DNA of 64,000 bases from Teratosphaeria epicoccoides (lineage: Eukaryota; Ascomycota; Dothideomycetes; Mycosphaerellales; Teratosphaeriaceae), in assembly GCA_021401465.1 (NCBI GenBank), contig JADDMT010000008.1, positions 529,859 to 593,858 of the forward strand. The letters run 5' to 3'. Positions within the stretch are counted from its first letter, which is position 1, and each line of letters starts with the position of its first letter. This document shows positions 35,301 through 46,400 of the stretch, piece by piece. A model generated the notes under the pieces. That model saw only the letters and a program-made list of their open reading frames with translations. It searched no databases and had not been told where the DNA came from. The position numbers and the translations under genes are program-made.

Positions 35301-37830
35301 TGAACTCGAACGAGCCTTCCACCTGTGCCCAAAATCCTTTCACGTCTCTTGCGCTGGCAGTCCGCTCGCCCATCTCCCGCAAAGTCAGCATTCTCCTTTC
35401 GGCAATCTTTCGTCTAGTTTTCTCGAATGCCGGGTTATACAGTCCCATCACGCTGCCGTCATGTCCTACCATTGGTATAATGGACCATGAAAAATATGTT
35501 TCTTCTAGGTAACTATTCCGATTGATGAACAAGCAGTCGTCGTCCTTCATGGTTGCCTCGCCCGTATGCTTGGCGCTTGCGAACACATCCTTGACTTCGT
35601 CCCAAATCTCGACCCAAGCTTCTCGATAGCTCGATCCCATCAATTCAGGATGCTTCTGCCCAGCCAGGAGGATGTAAGCTTCGTTGTAGATAGCGATCAG
35701 CTCGTCACCCCAATACATCGCAGCTGGATGTGGCGAAGCCATGATAAGGTTGCACATCTGTCGCAAGTCTGAGCTCCAGTGCTCGATGGGTCCTAAAGCT
35801 GTCGAAGCCCAGTCAATACTGCGCGCGAACTGGATATGTCGAGGCATGGCGTCCGTGATTGGCAGACGTGTCCAATCGAACGACGGGGCATCGGATGGTG
35901 CAAGAGGTATCTGGCTAGCTAGCACGTCAACAGTGCTGCTTGAAGGCGTTCGATTGCTCGGCGGACGATCAGGTGTCAAAGCAGTAGATTGGGAGGGCGG
36001 TACGTACGCGTGCGTGGACGGAAGGAGGTCGACGCCGGATATTTCTGTCGAAGTCATTACCGGCATCGTGGTGGCTGCATCAAAGGTCGTGTTTCTCTCT
36101 ATGGTGGGCATAACTTCTGCTTGTGAAGCAGCACTGCCTCCAGAAGTGGGAGTCTTGACAGCTGCTTCCGCTGCTGGTAGAGCCCCGGCAAAATAATCTG
36201 CAGGTTCCGACGCAATGTCTCCGACCATTCGCACGACACGATCAGACTGCGAAGTCGTGCTCGTGGGAGGTAGGCTTGAGCTCACAGGCGCATTGCTAGG
36301 CAGAGGCGAACTTGTGAATGCCCCTGAAATGATGCGCAATCGTTTGCGCAAAGTTGAGCAGCTCCATTGAACACCAGCATAGTTGAAGCTTGGCAAGCAT
36401 ACGTTAAGCGATTCGCCGTTCACACTGGCACTGAGTAGCCAGCTTTTGAACTGTAAAAAATTCTTTGGCCCAGTATTGGGCTCCTCTTCCGGCGCAGCAC
36501 CTGTGACCAGCTCGTACATCCCTCCGAACGACCTTAGACTCGGGTTGGCGAATACCAAGTGTAGAAGGCCTGGACCATAATTCGAGCTTTCACCCAAGTC
36601 CACAATGAACGTGGGCCTCTCGTCCTGCTCCAAAAGCTCAGTGATTCCAATACTGCTCAGTGTGCCCCCAATAGAGCTCTCGAGCCCACTATCACTGCCA
36701 TCAGGGCTGCTCGATCTCGCATTTGAAGTTCTCTCTAAACTGAGCCTGTGCGACCCTTCTGATTTCGGCGCACTGGTTGGCGCATACCAGGTCGGCCATG
36801 AATGCGCCGCAGAAGGAGCGATTGTCCCACGCGCAAGGCTCACGGTCTTAATGTGATTATCTTCAGTGCGAGCTCTACTCAACATCGTGGCGCCCGCCTC
36901 CGAGCTGCTAAATCGCGGCGGAAGCGGCGGTCGCGGTCGTGGAGTGTTGCTGAAGAACAGCGGGCTGGATGGCTGCAAAGCAGACTCGTTGAATGTACCT
37001 AGTCCAAATGACAGTCCATCGAGAGTGTGCTTCGACTTCGGACCTCTGAAACGGAGCCTCTTGGTAGCAGGCTCAGATGTCGAAGGGTCAGGAACGCTGC
37101 CTGCGGTACGCTTCACCTCTGGCCTGTTCAATCTGTGCGCGGCAGACGTATCTGGCATTTGCGGGGCGTATGCGTACGGCACACCACCTGGCGGAGTCTC
37201 GGTACATAGCCCTTGGCTCACGCTGGCACTCCTTTTCCTTGAGTACTCGTGCGATGATCTCTCCACAACGGCCTTCTTGCGATCAGCAGAGGGAAGAGGA
37301 GCCCATAGCGATGGAGTCCCGATGGATGTGCTGTTCAATGCCGAATCATGGGGCGGATTCTGCGCAAAGCCAGCGGGACTTGCAATCGCGTTGCCACTAG
37401 CAAGCGCACTCCTGATGCTACTGCTATTATTCGTGAATGCCTGAGGATGTGATGCACGGCGCGACTGAGCTGGTTCTGTGCTCACTGTCCCGTCTCTCCC
37501 ACGGCCCTGAACTGCCACCTCTCCTCCACGACCAGGGCCACTGCTCGCTGCTACCGTGCTGGCAGCTGGGTCCGCTACCTGTACGCGACCCTCGTCGAAG
37601 CGATTTGGCGCGCTTTGCCTGCGAAAAGGGCTGTTGGTCCGCGGAATGCGCAGTGGCTCCTCAACAGGCTGGGTTGGCGCTGCCGGTCGACGTATGAAAC
37701 TTGTCGGGGGCGTGAAGATGGATAGGTTCGCGGCGGCGCTTGTATTCGCGTTATCGCCGGTGGTGGCACTGGAAGCGCTGCTGCTCGCGTTGGCGCAGTT
37801 CGTGCCGCCAATATCGCCGCTGTTGGTCAT
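32364..37830 (-). CDS. Hybrid histidine kinase with C-terminal receiver domain
   Basis: Fungal hybrid sensor kinase of a His-to-Asp phosphorelay feeding an HPt protein. Exons are 37830-32941 and 32471-32364, joined across a 469-nt intron, for 1665 residues. The first 650 residues are largely disordered. A sensor-like region (about 680-1000) includes the IDWASTALGPIEHW segment common to fungal group kinases. It is followed by a PAS domain (MAEFAPVGIFIADDTGRITFAN, about 1025-1150), the H-box ITSHEMRNPLSAI (His about 1192), N-box INLTTNAIKFT, G1 DTGRGL, F-box FSQAS and G2 GGSGLGLFIS. The receiver has VLIVEDNLVNQ, the phospho-acceptor LMDQEMPVMDG (Asp about 1580), VIAVTANA, and the conserved Lys in SKPFR, which lies in the 35-residue last exon. 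There are no membrane segments, so it is cytoplasmic. I do not assign a numbered class. Confidence 0.92.
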
Positions 37831-38512
37831 CGGTTGCGTTGAACACCAATGTCGTCGACAGCACACGGCTTGGCGCCGACGCCGACATTTGCTGTTTCTA
37901 AGGTTCTATGCGCAACGGCGTCATGCTGTTTAGTCCAACGTTGCGTTCATGTACAAAATGCTACGAGTAAGACCGCCATCAAGCTATTCGTAGGCGGAAT
38001 ATTGAATAGAAGCATGAACAGGGCCCAGATCTGATGAGCTACCAGGTCGTCCCCGGCAAGTACGGTGCGCCCTCGTGTTCCGAAGCGGATCCTCCCAAAA
38101 ACAGCGAATCACGACCCCAAATCTTCTCGAATTTAGTGGGTACCCTCCGTAAATATGTGACAGCGGCAAGATCACGCGGACGGTCCGGACGGTCCGGACG
38201 GTCTGGGATGGACCTTGATTACCTTTTGTACATATGCAATCTTGCTTGATCAAGCGAACCAATATGCGCGAAACGACACGGCTTTCCCGCAATACATGTT
38301 CCTCGTACATCTACATGTGATATTGAGTTCATCGCGAATGAGTGCCTGCCCACTCCACTTATGGATCACTGCAGCAGCGGTTCTGTAACTCAGTCAACCA
38401 GTCAATCAGTCGGCAGGTGGAATCGACCAGAGCATCATCGGTCAAGTCGATCATGTCACACTATGCCTTAGTATATGATCTGTACATCCTCCAATCGTGT
38501 CTTTCACGGCTG
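37831..38512. other. Intergenic region with 9-bp tandem repeat
   Basis: 682 bp holding the promoter of the histidine kinase gene and the 3' end of the D-lactate dehydrogenase gene. A perfect triplicate of a 9-mer is listed separately. No gene is supported. Confidence 0.4.
38177..38203. repeat. Three perfect copies of CGGACGGTC
   Basis: The 9-mer cggacggtc occurs three times head to tail. The junctions create the palindrome gtccggac twice. Confidence 0.9.
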
Positions 38513-40405
38513 CTACCACCCCTGCACCTCTCCAGGTTTCGGCTGTTGTACTCTTACAACCTTGTCGCAATTGAGCAGACACAACGGGTCAAAAGCCAGC
38601 TTCATCTGTTCAACGCACATTAGCATACAAAAACACAGTATCGGCAATACGATGCTTACCTTCCTCATGAGATCAACCGCCTCCACTCCAATCTCATGCG
38701 GCAGATAATCCCTCTTCACCATGCCAACGCCATGCTCACCGGTAGCCGTGCCTTCCATCTCGATAGCTCTCTTGACCATCCGATGAACCAGGTGATCCGC
38801 CTTCTCGTACTCCGAGTCATTATACAACAGAATCGTGTGAAAGTTTCCATCGCCGACATGGCCCACGATCGCGCCCGTCAAGCCAGACTTTGCGATGTCC
38901 TCCTTCGCCTCCTCGATGATGTCTGGGAGCCTCGAGAGTGGGACCGCGACATCGGTGGTCCAGACATGGTCGCCGGAATCCTTCTTCATGCCCATGACGC
39001 TCCATAGCGCTTCCTTACGCGCACTCCAAAGTTCGTCGCCTTCTTCCTTGTTTTTGGCGAATTCGAAAGTCTTGGAGCCGGATTTCTTGGCGAGGTCTTT
39101 GACAATGCTGATGTGTTCTTTGACGCTTGTCGGTGTGCCGGAGAACTTGAAGAAGAGGGTTGGAGCTTCAGTCCACGACCGCGAGGTCGAGCCGGCGTTA
39201 TTGATGCACTTCATTTGGACGTCGTCCAGAACCTCTATGGCGGCAATGGGTACACTGGCGTTCACCACCTTGAAGACGCAGTCGGCCGCGCTCCTGATGG
39301 TCGGGAATGTGCAAACCGCAACACTGACATTCTGTGGCTTCGGGATGATCTTTAACGTCGCCTCGGTGACCAAGCCCAGCGTACCTTCACTCCCAACAAA
39401 CGCTCTCGTCAGATCATAGCCGGCACTGCTCTTTCTCGGCCTCTGCTTGGTCTTGACAATCGTTCCATCCGCCAACACCACTGTTAAGCTGAGTACCCAC
39501 TCCTTCATTGTCCCATACCGATAAGCATTCGTCCCGGAGCAGCTCGTTCCAATCATACCTCCAATCATCGCACCTGGACCAGGATCCGGAGGAAAGAAAA
39601 GACCGTGTTCTCCCAGCTGTTCATTCAGCATCTCCCATCCGACCGCCGGCTGCACAACAACATCCAAATCATCATGATGCAAGTTCAAAATCTTATCCAT
39701 CCTTGAGAAGTCGATGCATATGCCTCCTCTAGTCGCCGCGAAGTGACCTTCCAGTGATGTGCCGCCGGAGTAGCCAGTGACGGGTATTCGTCGCCAATGG
39801 CAAACTTTCATGATCTCGGACACTTCCTCGGTAGACGCAGGTTTCAGTACTGCGAACGGCACATCGCCTGGGTGCTCTGGGTACGAACTCCATTCGCTAC
39901 CCGAGTGGGTTTTCAGATCCCCTTCACTGGTGCTTACGTTCTCCTTCCCAATAATGTCCTTGAAATCCGCCCAGGCTGCTTGCATATTCGCGGCAGTTAC
40001 ATCATGAATAGGAGGCACCGCTCGGCTGAGTGGGACTGTACTGGCGGTGTCTCTCTTGTTGTCATTGTGAGAGCCTAGATACCAACCGCCCAAGAGTCCA
40101 GCGACGAGGACGAGCGGCACTACGATGCCAGACTGGCCTCTTGCAGACTTCTGTGCTGCCCGCAGCTGTGCATACCGAACTTGCTCTGCCCGTTCCTTGT
40201 CTAGCCTTTCGCTCGTAGAATGGTATAGCTGTCCTTTGAAGTCTTCCTTCTCGTCCTTCTCGCTTGTTGCGTATCGTCGCCGTCCTATGTGACGCGCAGG
40301 CAATGCGATGCGCGAGCAATTGGACACTCGGAGCTGCTCTGGTCGAAGCGCATGTCGAAGCATATGTCGAAGCGCACGCCAGCTTTGTGTGGTCAAGGAA
40401 GCCAT
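38513..40405 (-). CDS. DLD1: Mitochondrial D-lactate dehydrogenase (cytochrome)
   Basis: FAD enzyme that oxidises D-lactate to pyruvate and passes electrons to cytochrome c at the inner mitochondrial membrane. Exons are 40405-38660 and 38605-38513, for 612 residues. An Arg-rich presequence (residues 1-45) is followed by a single membrane segment, SGIVVPLVLVAGLLGGWYLG (about 90-110), as in Dld1-type proteins. The FAD-binding type-4 domain (about 175-330) contains VPFAVLKPASTEEVSEIM, PVTGYSGGTSLEGHF, the FFPPDPGPGAMIGGMIGTSC loop and GLVTEATLKI. The C-terminal domain has GHVGDGNFHTIL and GEHGVGMVKRDYL, the metal/substrate motifs. The end MKLAFDPLCLLNCDKV is typical for the family. The 54-nt intron is a multiple of three without a stop. 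Confidence 0.94.
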   Translation of the reverse strand: MASLTTQSWRALRHMLRHALRPEQLRVSNCSRIALPARHIGRRRYATSEKDEKEDFKGQLYHSTSERLDKERAEQVRYAQLRAAQKSARGQSGIVVPLVLVAGLLGGWYLGSHNDNKRDTASTVPLSRAVPPIHDVTAANMQAAWADFKDIIGKENVSTSEGDLKTHSGSEWSSYPEHPGDVPFAVLKPASTEEVSEIMKVCHWRRIPVTGYSGGTSLEGHFAATRGGICIDFSRMDKILNLHHDDLDVVVQPAVGWEMLNEQLGEHGLFFPPDPGPGAMIGGMIGTSCSGTNAYRYGTMKEWVLSLTVVLADGTIVKTKQRPRKSSAGYDLTRAFVGSEGTLGLVTEATLKIIPKPQNVSVAVCTFPTIRSAADCVFKVVNASVPIAAIEVLDDVQMKCINNAGSTSRSWTEAPTLFFKFSGTPTSVKEHISIVKDLAKKSGSKTFEFAKNKEEGDELWSARKEALWSVMGMKKDSGDHVWTTDVAVPLSRLPDIIEEAKEDIAKSGLTGAIVGHVGDGNFHTILLYNDSEYEKADHLVHRMVKRAIEMEGTATGEHGVGMVKRDYLPHEIGVEAVDLMRKVSIVLPILCFCMLMCVEQMKLAFDPLCLLNCDKVVRVQQPKPGEVQGW

Positions 40406-40905
40406 GTGCGGCAGGGCGCTCAATGATACGGCGCACAGCTGATCGACGGGGTTTTATATGGCTACAAGCCAGCGTGGTGGAGCCAGATGGATCCCAAGTG
40501 AATGTCGTGCTCATGGTTTCGCCTAAACATACTAAGGTACATAGTACGGTAGCTTCTAAACTTTTGACTTTGGCTTCTCCACATTGCTTGATGCGAGAGG
40601 ATCCTTTTTACCGGGATTTCCAGTTGCAGTAATTGAATGCAGTCGAGGGCATACACGTATTGTGGGTACTTAGGACCCGTAATCGAACCACTACACATCC
40701 TACAGTTTGCAGTCGTTGGCATTCGAAGCTGTGGTTACATGGTCTCAACAGTTAGATCCTACTTTCCGTCCAATCATGCCCAATATTGCCAATCAATTCA
40801 TGCCGACGTGCTACTCCTGCAAAACTCAATCTCCAACAACGCCCCCGAACATTTTGAAGTGGTGGAATCAGCGCTCATTAGCCCAATGTGTTCACATGCA
40901 GGCAG
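40406..40905. promoter_or_regulatory. Intergenic between WC-2 and D-lactate dehydrogenase genes
   Basis: 500 bp holding the promoter of the dehydrogenase gene and the 3' UTR of the WC-2 gene. No gene supported. Confidence 0.4.
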
Positions 40906-42588
40906 CTAACTACTCTCCGTACTCGTTTGCATTGGTAGACCGGGTGGAAGTCCGATCTGTCCGGGCATTCCCATAGCTGGCTGTAACGGCGCGCCGGGCG
41001 GCGCCTGGCCACCCTGCTGCGGCGACTTCCCTGGTCCATCGTCCCCGGATCGTTTCTTCTCCTTCTTTGCCCAGCGTAGCCCGCACGCATTACAGAGCGT
41101 CTTTGGTCCTTTAGGGCCTTTCCTCCATTCAGGTGAGTCTAGAGTTCCACAGTCGGCGCAGACGTACTCATCCGCGACCTTTTGCTTCTTCTTTTCTTTC
41201 TTGCCACCTTCCCTATCCTTGTCGAGAAGAATGGCTATACCTGCGTCTCCTCTGATGAGAGCAGGCGAGGTGTCGCCAGTAGAGATGCCGTGACTCCGTT
41301 CGCCATCACGATACCGGAGCCCAGTCATGAGTTCGATGGACTCCATGTGCGTGCCCGAGGCTTCGTACCGAGACATCTTGTCCGCGATCGAATCTGGTCG
41401 TTGGGCTGAAAGTGCCGAGTCCAGGTTTTGTCGGGTCAGAGCAGTGTTAGAGATCGACGGTTTGGCCGGCGGCGGCATGCCTTGATAGTCCTGTTCCGAT
41501 GCGCTGTTGCCCGGTGCTTGAGAGGCTGACGGTCCTTGCGATTCTGATGGAGTTGCTCCTGTGCGTGGTGCCGAGGCCTGCTCAAGTAATCTGTCTTGCT
41601 CGGCGGTCTCTTCTGCTTCCTCTCTCTTTAAATCTTCAATCCGCTTTATGAGTCGTTCATTCTCAATCTTATGCTCCAAGAACGAATCAAGTAAAGCGGC
41701 ATTCTTGGTTGGGTACGGCCTAGCCATCATGAAGAAGCCTCTACACAGACCCTTTATCGGGCTGCCGTTCGGCGCCTGCTCATGAGAGATATGTGGGTGC
41801 CCATCACACTCAAAGATCATGTACGTCCCATCGTCTTTCTTGAATCTGTAGAAGAAGCGCAACGCATTCCCACTCGCAATACTCTCATTGAACTCACGCA
41901 TGAATATTCCACTGTCATCCGGATGCACAAACTCTCCCATAAATTTGCCGATGAGTTGATGAGGCTCGTAACCAGTGATCGCATTGCATGACGGTGAAAC
42001 ATAGAGTATTCTGCCATCCGGTGTTAGGATATGCAGAAAATCCTTGAGCTCTTCAATGATTCGCTGGGACCAATTTCTCCTCTTTGTGAACTCCGTCAGC
42101 GTACTCGAATTGTTCGGCGCGCCCATCCCAAACCCTGTCGGCAGTGGTCCAGCACCCGCTCCATTCGCTGTGCTGTTGCTCTCTGGCGGAGGCGCAGAGT
42201 TCGTCATTTGGTCATTGTTATTTGTACTTTGTCCTGAACCTGACCTGTCCTGCTCAGCGAGTGCGCCGGTTTCGTGCAATGAAGTGTTCGTCTGGGCAGC
42301 GAGAGGAGCAAAGCCTGAGGCATCACCGCCCACCTGCCCATCCATATCCATGTCGAGGTCCATGGGCAGATTCATATCGATATCGAGCCCGCTATCGGCT
42401 AGCAGCCCTTCCAGCTCCAGCCCATCTACCGTCCCTGGCGCCGTAATGCCAAGGTCTCCGTCTCCTCCACCCGCCCCACTGCCATAACCATTGTTGTTGC
42501 CCACGGCATTGGTGTGAAAAAGGGAGCGCGCCTGTTGCGCGCCTTCACCCCCAAGCACCGCGCCGCCGAGCAGCGTCGGGCCCGACAT
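40906..42588 (-). CDS. wc-2: White collar 2: PAS/GATA-type photoreceptor-complex subunit
   Basis: Partner of WC-1 in the white-collar complex, which binds GATN-type light-response elements and drives blue-light and clock-linked transcription. Single exon of 560 residues from the ATG at 42588. The N-terminus is Gly/Asp-rich with an acidic Met/Asp run. One PAS domain (about 180-300) includes LHILTPDGRILYVSPSCNAITG and FVHPDDSGIFMREF. A coiled Glu-rich helix follows (about 305-345). The GATA finger at about 476-512 has C-x2-C-x18-C-x2-C spacing: CADCGTLDSPEWRKGPKGPK then LCNACGLRWAKKEKK, the WC-2 variant. The Pro/Gly-rich tail ends at 40906. An in-frame TGA lies upstream, so an extra 5' exon would need an intron I did not see. 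Confidence 0.93.
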   Translation of the reverse strand: MSGPTLLGGAVLGGEGAQQARSLFHTNAVGNNNGYGSGAGGGDGDLGITAPGTVDGLELEGLLADSGLDIDMNLPMDLDMDMDGQVGGDASGFAPLAAQTNTSLHETGALAEQDRSGSGQSTNNNDQMTNSAPPPESNSTANGAGAGPLPTGFGMGAPNNSSTLTEFTKRRNWSQRIIEELKDFLHILTPDGRILYVSPSCNAITGYEPHQLIGKFMGEFVHPDDSGIFMREFNESIASGNALRFFYRFKKDDGTYMIFECDGHPHISHEQAPNGSPIKGLCRGFFMMARPYPTKNAALLDSFLEHKIENERLIKRIEDLKREEAEETAEQDRLLEQASAPRTGATPSESQGPSASQAPGNSASEQDYQGMPPPAKPSISNTALTRQNLDSALSAQRPDSIADKMSRYEASGTHMESIELMTGLRYRDGERSHGISTGDTSPALIRGDAGIAILLDKDREGGKKEKKKQKVADEYVCADCGTLDSPEWRKGPKGPKTLCNACGLRWAKKEKKRSGDDGPGKSPQQGGQAPPGAPLQPAMGMPGQIGLPPGLPMQTSTESS

Positions 42589-43484
42589 GGGTCCCAAACT
42601 CGCGATGCACTGCGCCGGCTCTCAGTCGCCCTGGGTGTCCAAGGATCGTCGATGGTGTCGGTTGCGCCCGCCCGAAGAACATGGATGCCAGTAGCGCCTC
42701 CGCTTACTGCATCGAAGCGAACACGATGACTGCTTTCCACAATACACCCTGCGTTGCGTGTGCCTGCTATCCGAAAGGGCCCAACTGCGGTAGCGATGAT
42801 GTGCAGATAGCTGAGTCGTGCGCCCCCGGCTATAGCTGCCGGGAAAGCTCCTTGCACGGGCTGATAAGATCATCGCTATTCTTAGCTCAGCGCAGCAAGA
42901 TATGACCGCGCATTCTGTGTCTCATGTTCTCATTTATTCGTGCGATCATGTGACAGAGTGCTTCGTCCTCATCGAAGCATGTCGTCTGCACTGTGGCTGA
43001 GGGGAGAAGCACAGCCTTGACGCCCTTCGAGTGTCTACCTTACCACGCCTCCACTCGAACACGATCCTAGACAGATGTTTGGCGCCATTGATGCGCTGAT
43101 ATTTCTGGCAGCCGAGCAGATGGTGAACGCTTTCGACGGCTGATGCTTGACAGTCCAGGTGGAGAGGAGTGCACTGGTTGGCTGTCTGCGCATTGTCCTC
43201 TTCCGTGACGATGTCCAGCGCCTTGAATCGGTAATAATTGATGGCCTGGCTTGGTTGCATGAGTCAGTGAAAGCACTTTCGAAAGACACGTGAGCGCGCG
43301 CGTGCCGTCGCGTTTGCTGCCTGATTCCGAACCAACGCGACCTCGCTTTCCCTTGTTCGTTGAAGTGCTGTGACGCTCCATCATCGCCGACCATTTCCAA
43401 CGTAGGCTCGCAGTCTTACAGGATGACGTGATTCCGCATAGCAGGCCCACTTCTGTCGCCCGGCCAATCCAGTCTTTGGCCATC
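42589..43484. promoter_or_regulatory. Divergent promoter region between WC-2 and RAD50
   Basis: 896 bp between head-to-head genes. At 42862-42876, just upstream of WC-2, TGATAA is directly followed by GATC and ATCG, a tight group of GATN-type sites in both orientations. The remaining part shows no coding signal. Confidence 0.5.
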
Positions 43485-46400
43485 ATGTCTGTGATCGACA
43501 AGCTGAATATCCTGGGCGTTCGCTCCTTTGACAACACTCGCTCGGAGACTATTGCCTTCTCCAAGCCGCTCACACTCATCGTCGGCTCCAATGGGTCCGG
43601 CAAGACCACCATCATCGAGTCCCTCAAATATGTCACCACGGGCTTGCTGCCTCCCAATTCCAGCAATGGCGCCTTCGTCCACGATCCCAAGCTGTGCAAC
43701 GAGCGAGAGGTCATGGCTCAGATCAAGCTGTCGTTCAAGAACACTAGCGGCGCCTCGGTCGTATGCACGCGCAACTTACAACTGACTGTCAAGAAAAACA
43801 CACGCCAATTCAAGACGCTAGAAGGCACGATCATGCTTCGTAAGGATGGCGAGAAGCATTCCATGAGCTCTCGAGTGGCGGAGATGAACACGATGGTTCG
43901 CATTCATCCCCTGGCCAAGCATGCATGAATACGCTGATGATTTGTCGTTCAGATGCCTCAGTTTCTGGGTGTATCGAAAGCTGTTCTTGACAACGTCATA
44001 TTCTGTCACCAAGAAGAATCCTTGTGGCCATTGGCTCCGCCTGCTGATCTCAAGAAACGCTTCGATGAGATCTTTGAAGCCATGAAGTACACGAAAGCCA
44101 TTGAGAACATCAAGGTTATGAGCAAAGAGTACAAAACCCAGCTCTTGCTTCTGAAGAAGGAAGAGGAGTATGCCAACGCCGCGAAGAAGAAGGGCAAGGA
44201 GATGGAGAAGCGTTCCGAAAAGATGAATGCCGAGATCGAAGAGCTTCGCAAGCAACACGATGATTTTGCTGATCGCATCAAGCAGGCAGGGCGCAATGCC
44301 GAAGCAGCATGGCAGAAGGTCGAGGCTGCTGGTGCCATCGTCGGGAAGCTCGAAGGCAAGCGCATCGAAAGACGCACCAAGGAGGAGAGTGTGCAGAGTC
44401 TGCGCGAGAACCTGGTCGAGCGAGACGAACCGGATGATCACTTGGAGCGCATGGTATCCGAATACGAAGAACAGGTCCAGAAGTACGAGAGCCAACTCAA
44501 GAGCCAGAAAACCAAGTACCATGACTTCGATGACGAGGTCAAGCAGGTTCGCAGTCGCGTTGTGGCCAAGGAACGGGAATGCGGTGCATACGAAGCTGAA
44601 GCCACCAGGTACCAGAGTCAAGTCCATAGCCGTGACCAACTGGTAAAAGACACTGCTCGCAGCCTTGGCATTCGCGGTTACGATACGGACATAACCAATG
44701 AACGAGTGGATGAGTTCATCGATTGCGTCGTCAGCATGGCGAAGGATCAGGATGCGGCTCTTGAAGGGTCCCGGCGGGAGACAAAAGAAGACCTCCAAAC
44801 TGAGCAGATAAAGCTTAACATCTACAATCAGGATGAAACCGCAGAAAGGTCAAGGAAGGAGACTTCGAGACAGACCATTGCCGCGAACGACCGCAAGATC
44901 GACTGCTTGCAGCGCGACTCGAATGCTATCAGCGTCGATGAGGGCAGCAAGGCTGCGCTAGATGCTAGCGAGAAGGATGTTTTGCATCGCTTGGATATGC
45001 ATAAGACTGCCATGTCGAATGCGGACTTTGATGAACACGTACGTGCTGCGGAAACTAAGCTTAGAGAGCTTGACGAGTCAAGGGAGAGGCTGGACGCGGA
45101 GCTAGTGGAGAGCACAAAGCAGTCTGGCGAGGTCGCTCGGCTGGAAAACGTACGACAGGAGCTGAACAAGCGCGAAGTCATGCTGCAGACCATGTACGGC
45201 GCGCACAATGAGAGGATTGCCACAGTAGTGGGCGCGGGTTGGACGTTTGAGACTCTTGAAAGCGACTACCAGCGGGCGGTGGCGAAGCAGGCGACACAAG
45301 TTGCAGAGGCCGAGCGCCAGCGCGATGGAGTAAGTCGAGAGCTTGACCAAATCCATTTCCAGCACCAGGCAGCCAAAAAGGACCTCGACGCGAAGAAGCA
45401 GACAATCAAGCAAGCTGCTGCGAAGATCATGGAGGCTCTGCAAGAAGGCGAGCCCTCCGACTACCACGTCGCACTGCAAAATCTAGAGCGGGAACGCGAC
45501 CATTTGATGTCGGCCACCGAGAGACACACGCATCTCATCAGGTACTTTGATGAGTGCATAAAGATCGCGCAAGGAGACAAAGGAGCATGCATAACATGCA
45601 ATAGGAGGTTTGGCAACACAGACGTTCAGAGTGCTGTTGAGCACATGCGTAGAGAGAAGAAGAAGGCGGAGCAGCAGCTGCAGAATGCTCCGCAAGAACT
45701 GAAGGAGACCGAGAAGGAACTCCAGGCTGTCAAGGCGGCGCATGCTGAGTTCGAGACCTGGGAGCGTGTCAAGGGAAAGGAGCTGCCCAAGGCCGTCGAG
45801 AAAGAGGAAGAGTTGAAGAGTACACTACTCGTCCTCAATGATCAGCTGGAAGGTAAGGATGAATCGGTCAAAGAGCGCACGCGCGCGAAGAAGGATGTCG
45901 AGGCTTTGAGCGACACTGTCCAGCGCATCACCAGACTCAGCACTGACATCGCTGACAACAAGAAGCAAATCGACGATCTTGTGGCCAAGCAGAAAGCTGG
46001 TGACATGTTGCGCGGTGTCGAGCAGATCCAGGAGGAATCAAAGGTTATCACGGAAGAGATCAGGGCCGTGAAGGCCATATACAACAAGACCAGGGATGAA
46101 CGAGACAAGGCCCGAGCCAAGCTGAACAATCTGGAGCTCGAGTTGCGTGACGTAAAGGCCAAGCTGAGCAGTACGGAATACCAGCTCAAGGAAAAGGCCT
46201 CCTACGAGAGGCAAATTGAAGATCTCAAGCAAATCAGCGTGGAGCAGCGTGAGATCATCAAGGCATGCGATCGCAAGATCCAAGAGATTCGTCCCAAAAA
46301 GGATCAGACTCAAGCCAAGTACGATGACATAGCACGACGCGGCGCTGCAAAAGATCGCGAGCAGCAGGCAGAGCTCACGCGGCTGACGAATTGTGTTAAC

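Noticed and set aside
40660..40690. Possible tRNA T-arm on the minus strand (ggttcgattac)
   Set aside because: The flanking bases do not form a T-stem or an acceptor stem, and no D or anticodon arm is present.
43818..44798. 326-codon open frame on the minus strand inside RAD50
   Set aside because: It mirrors the Glu/Lys/Gln-rich coiled coil; the Leu/Val-rich translation is the usual antisense shadow and has no domain.
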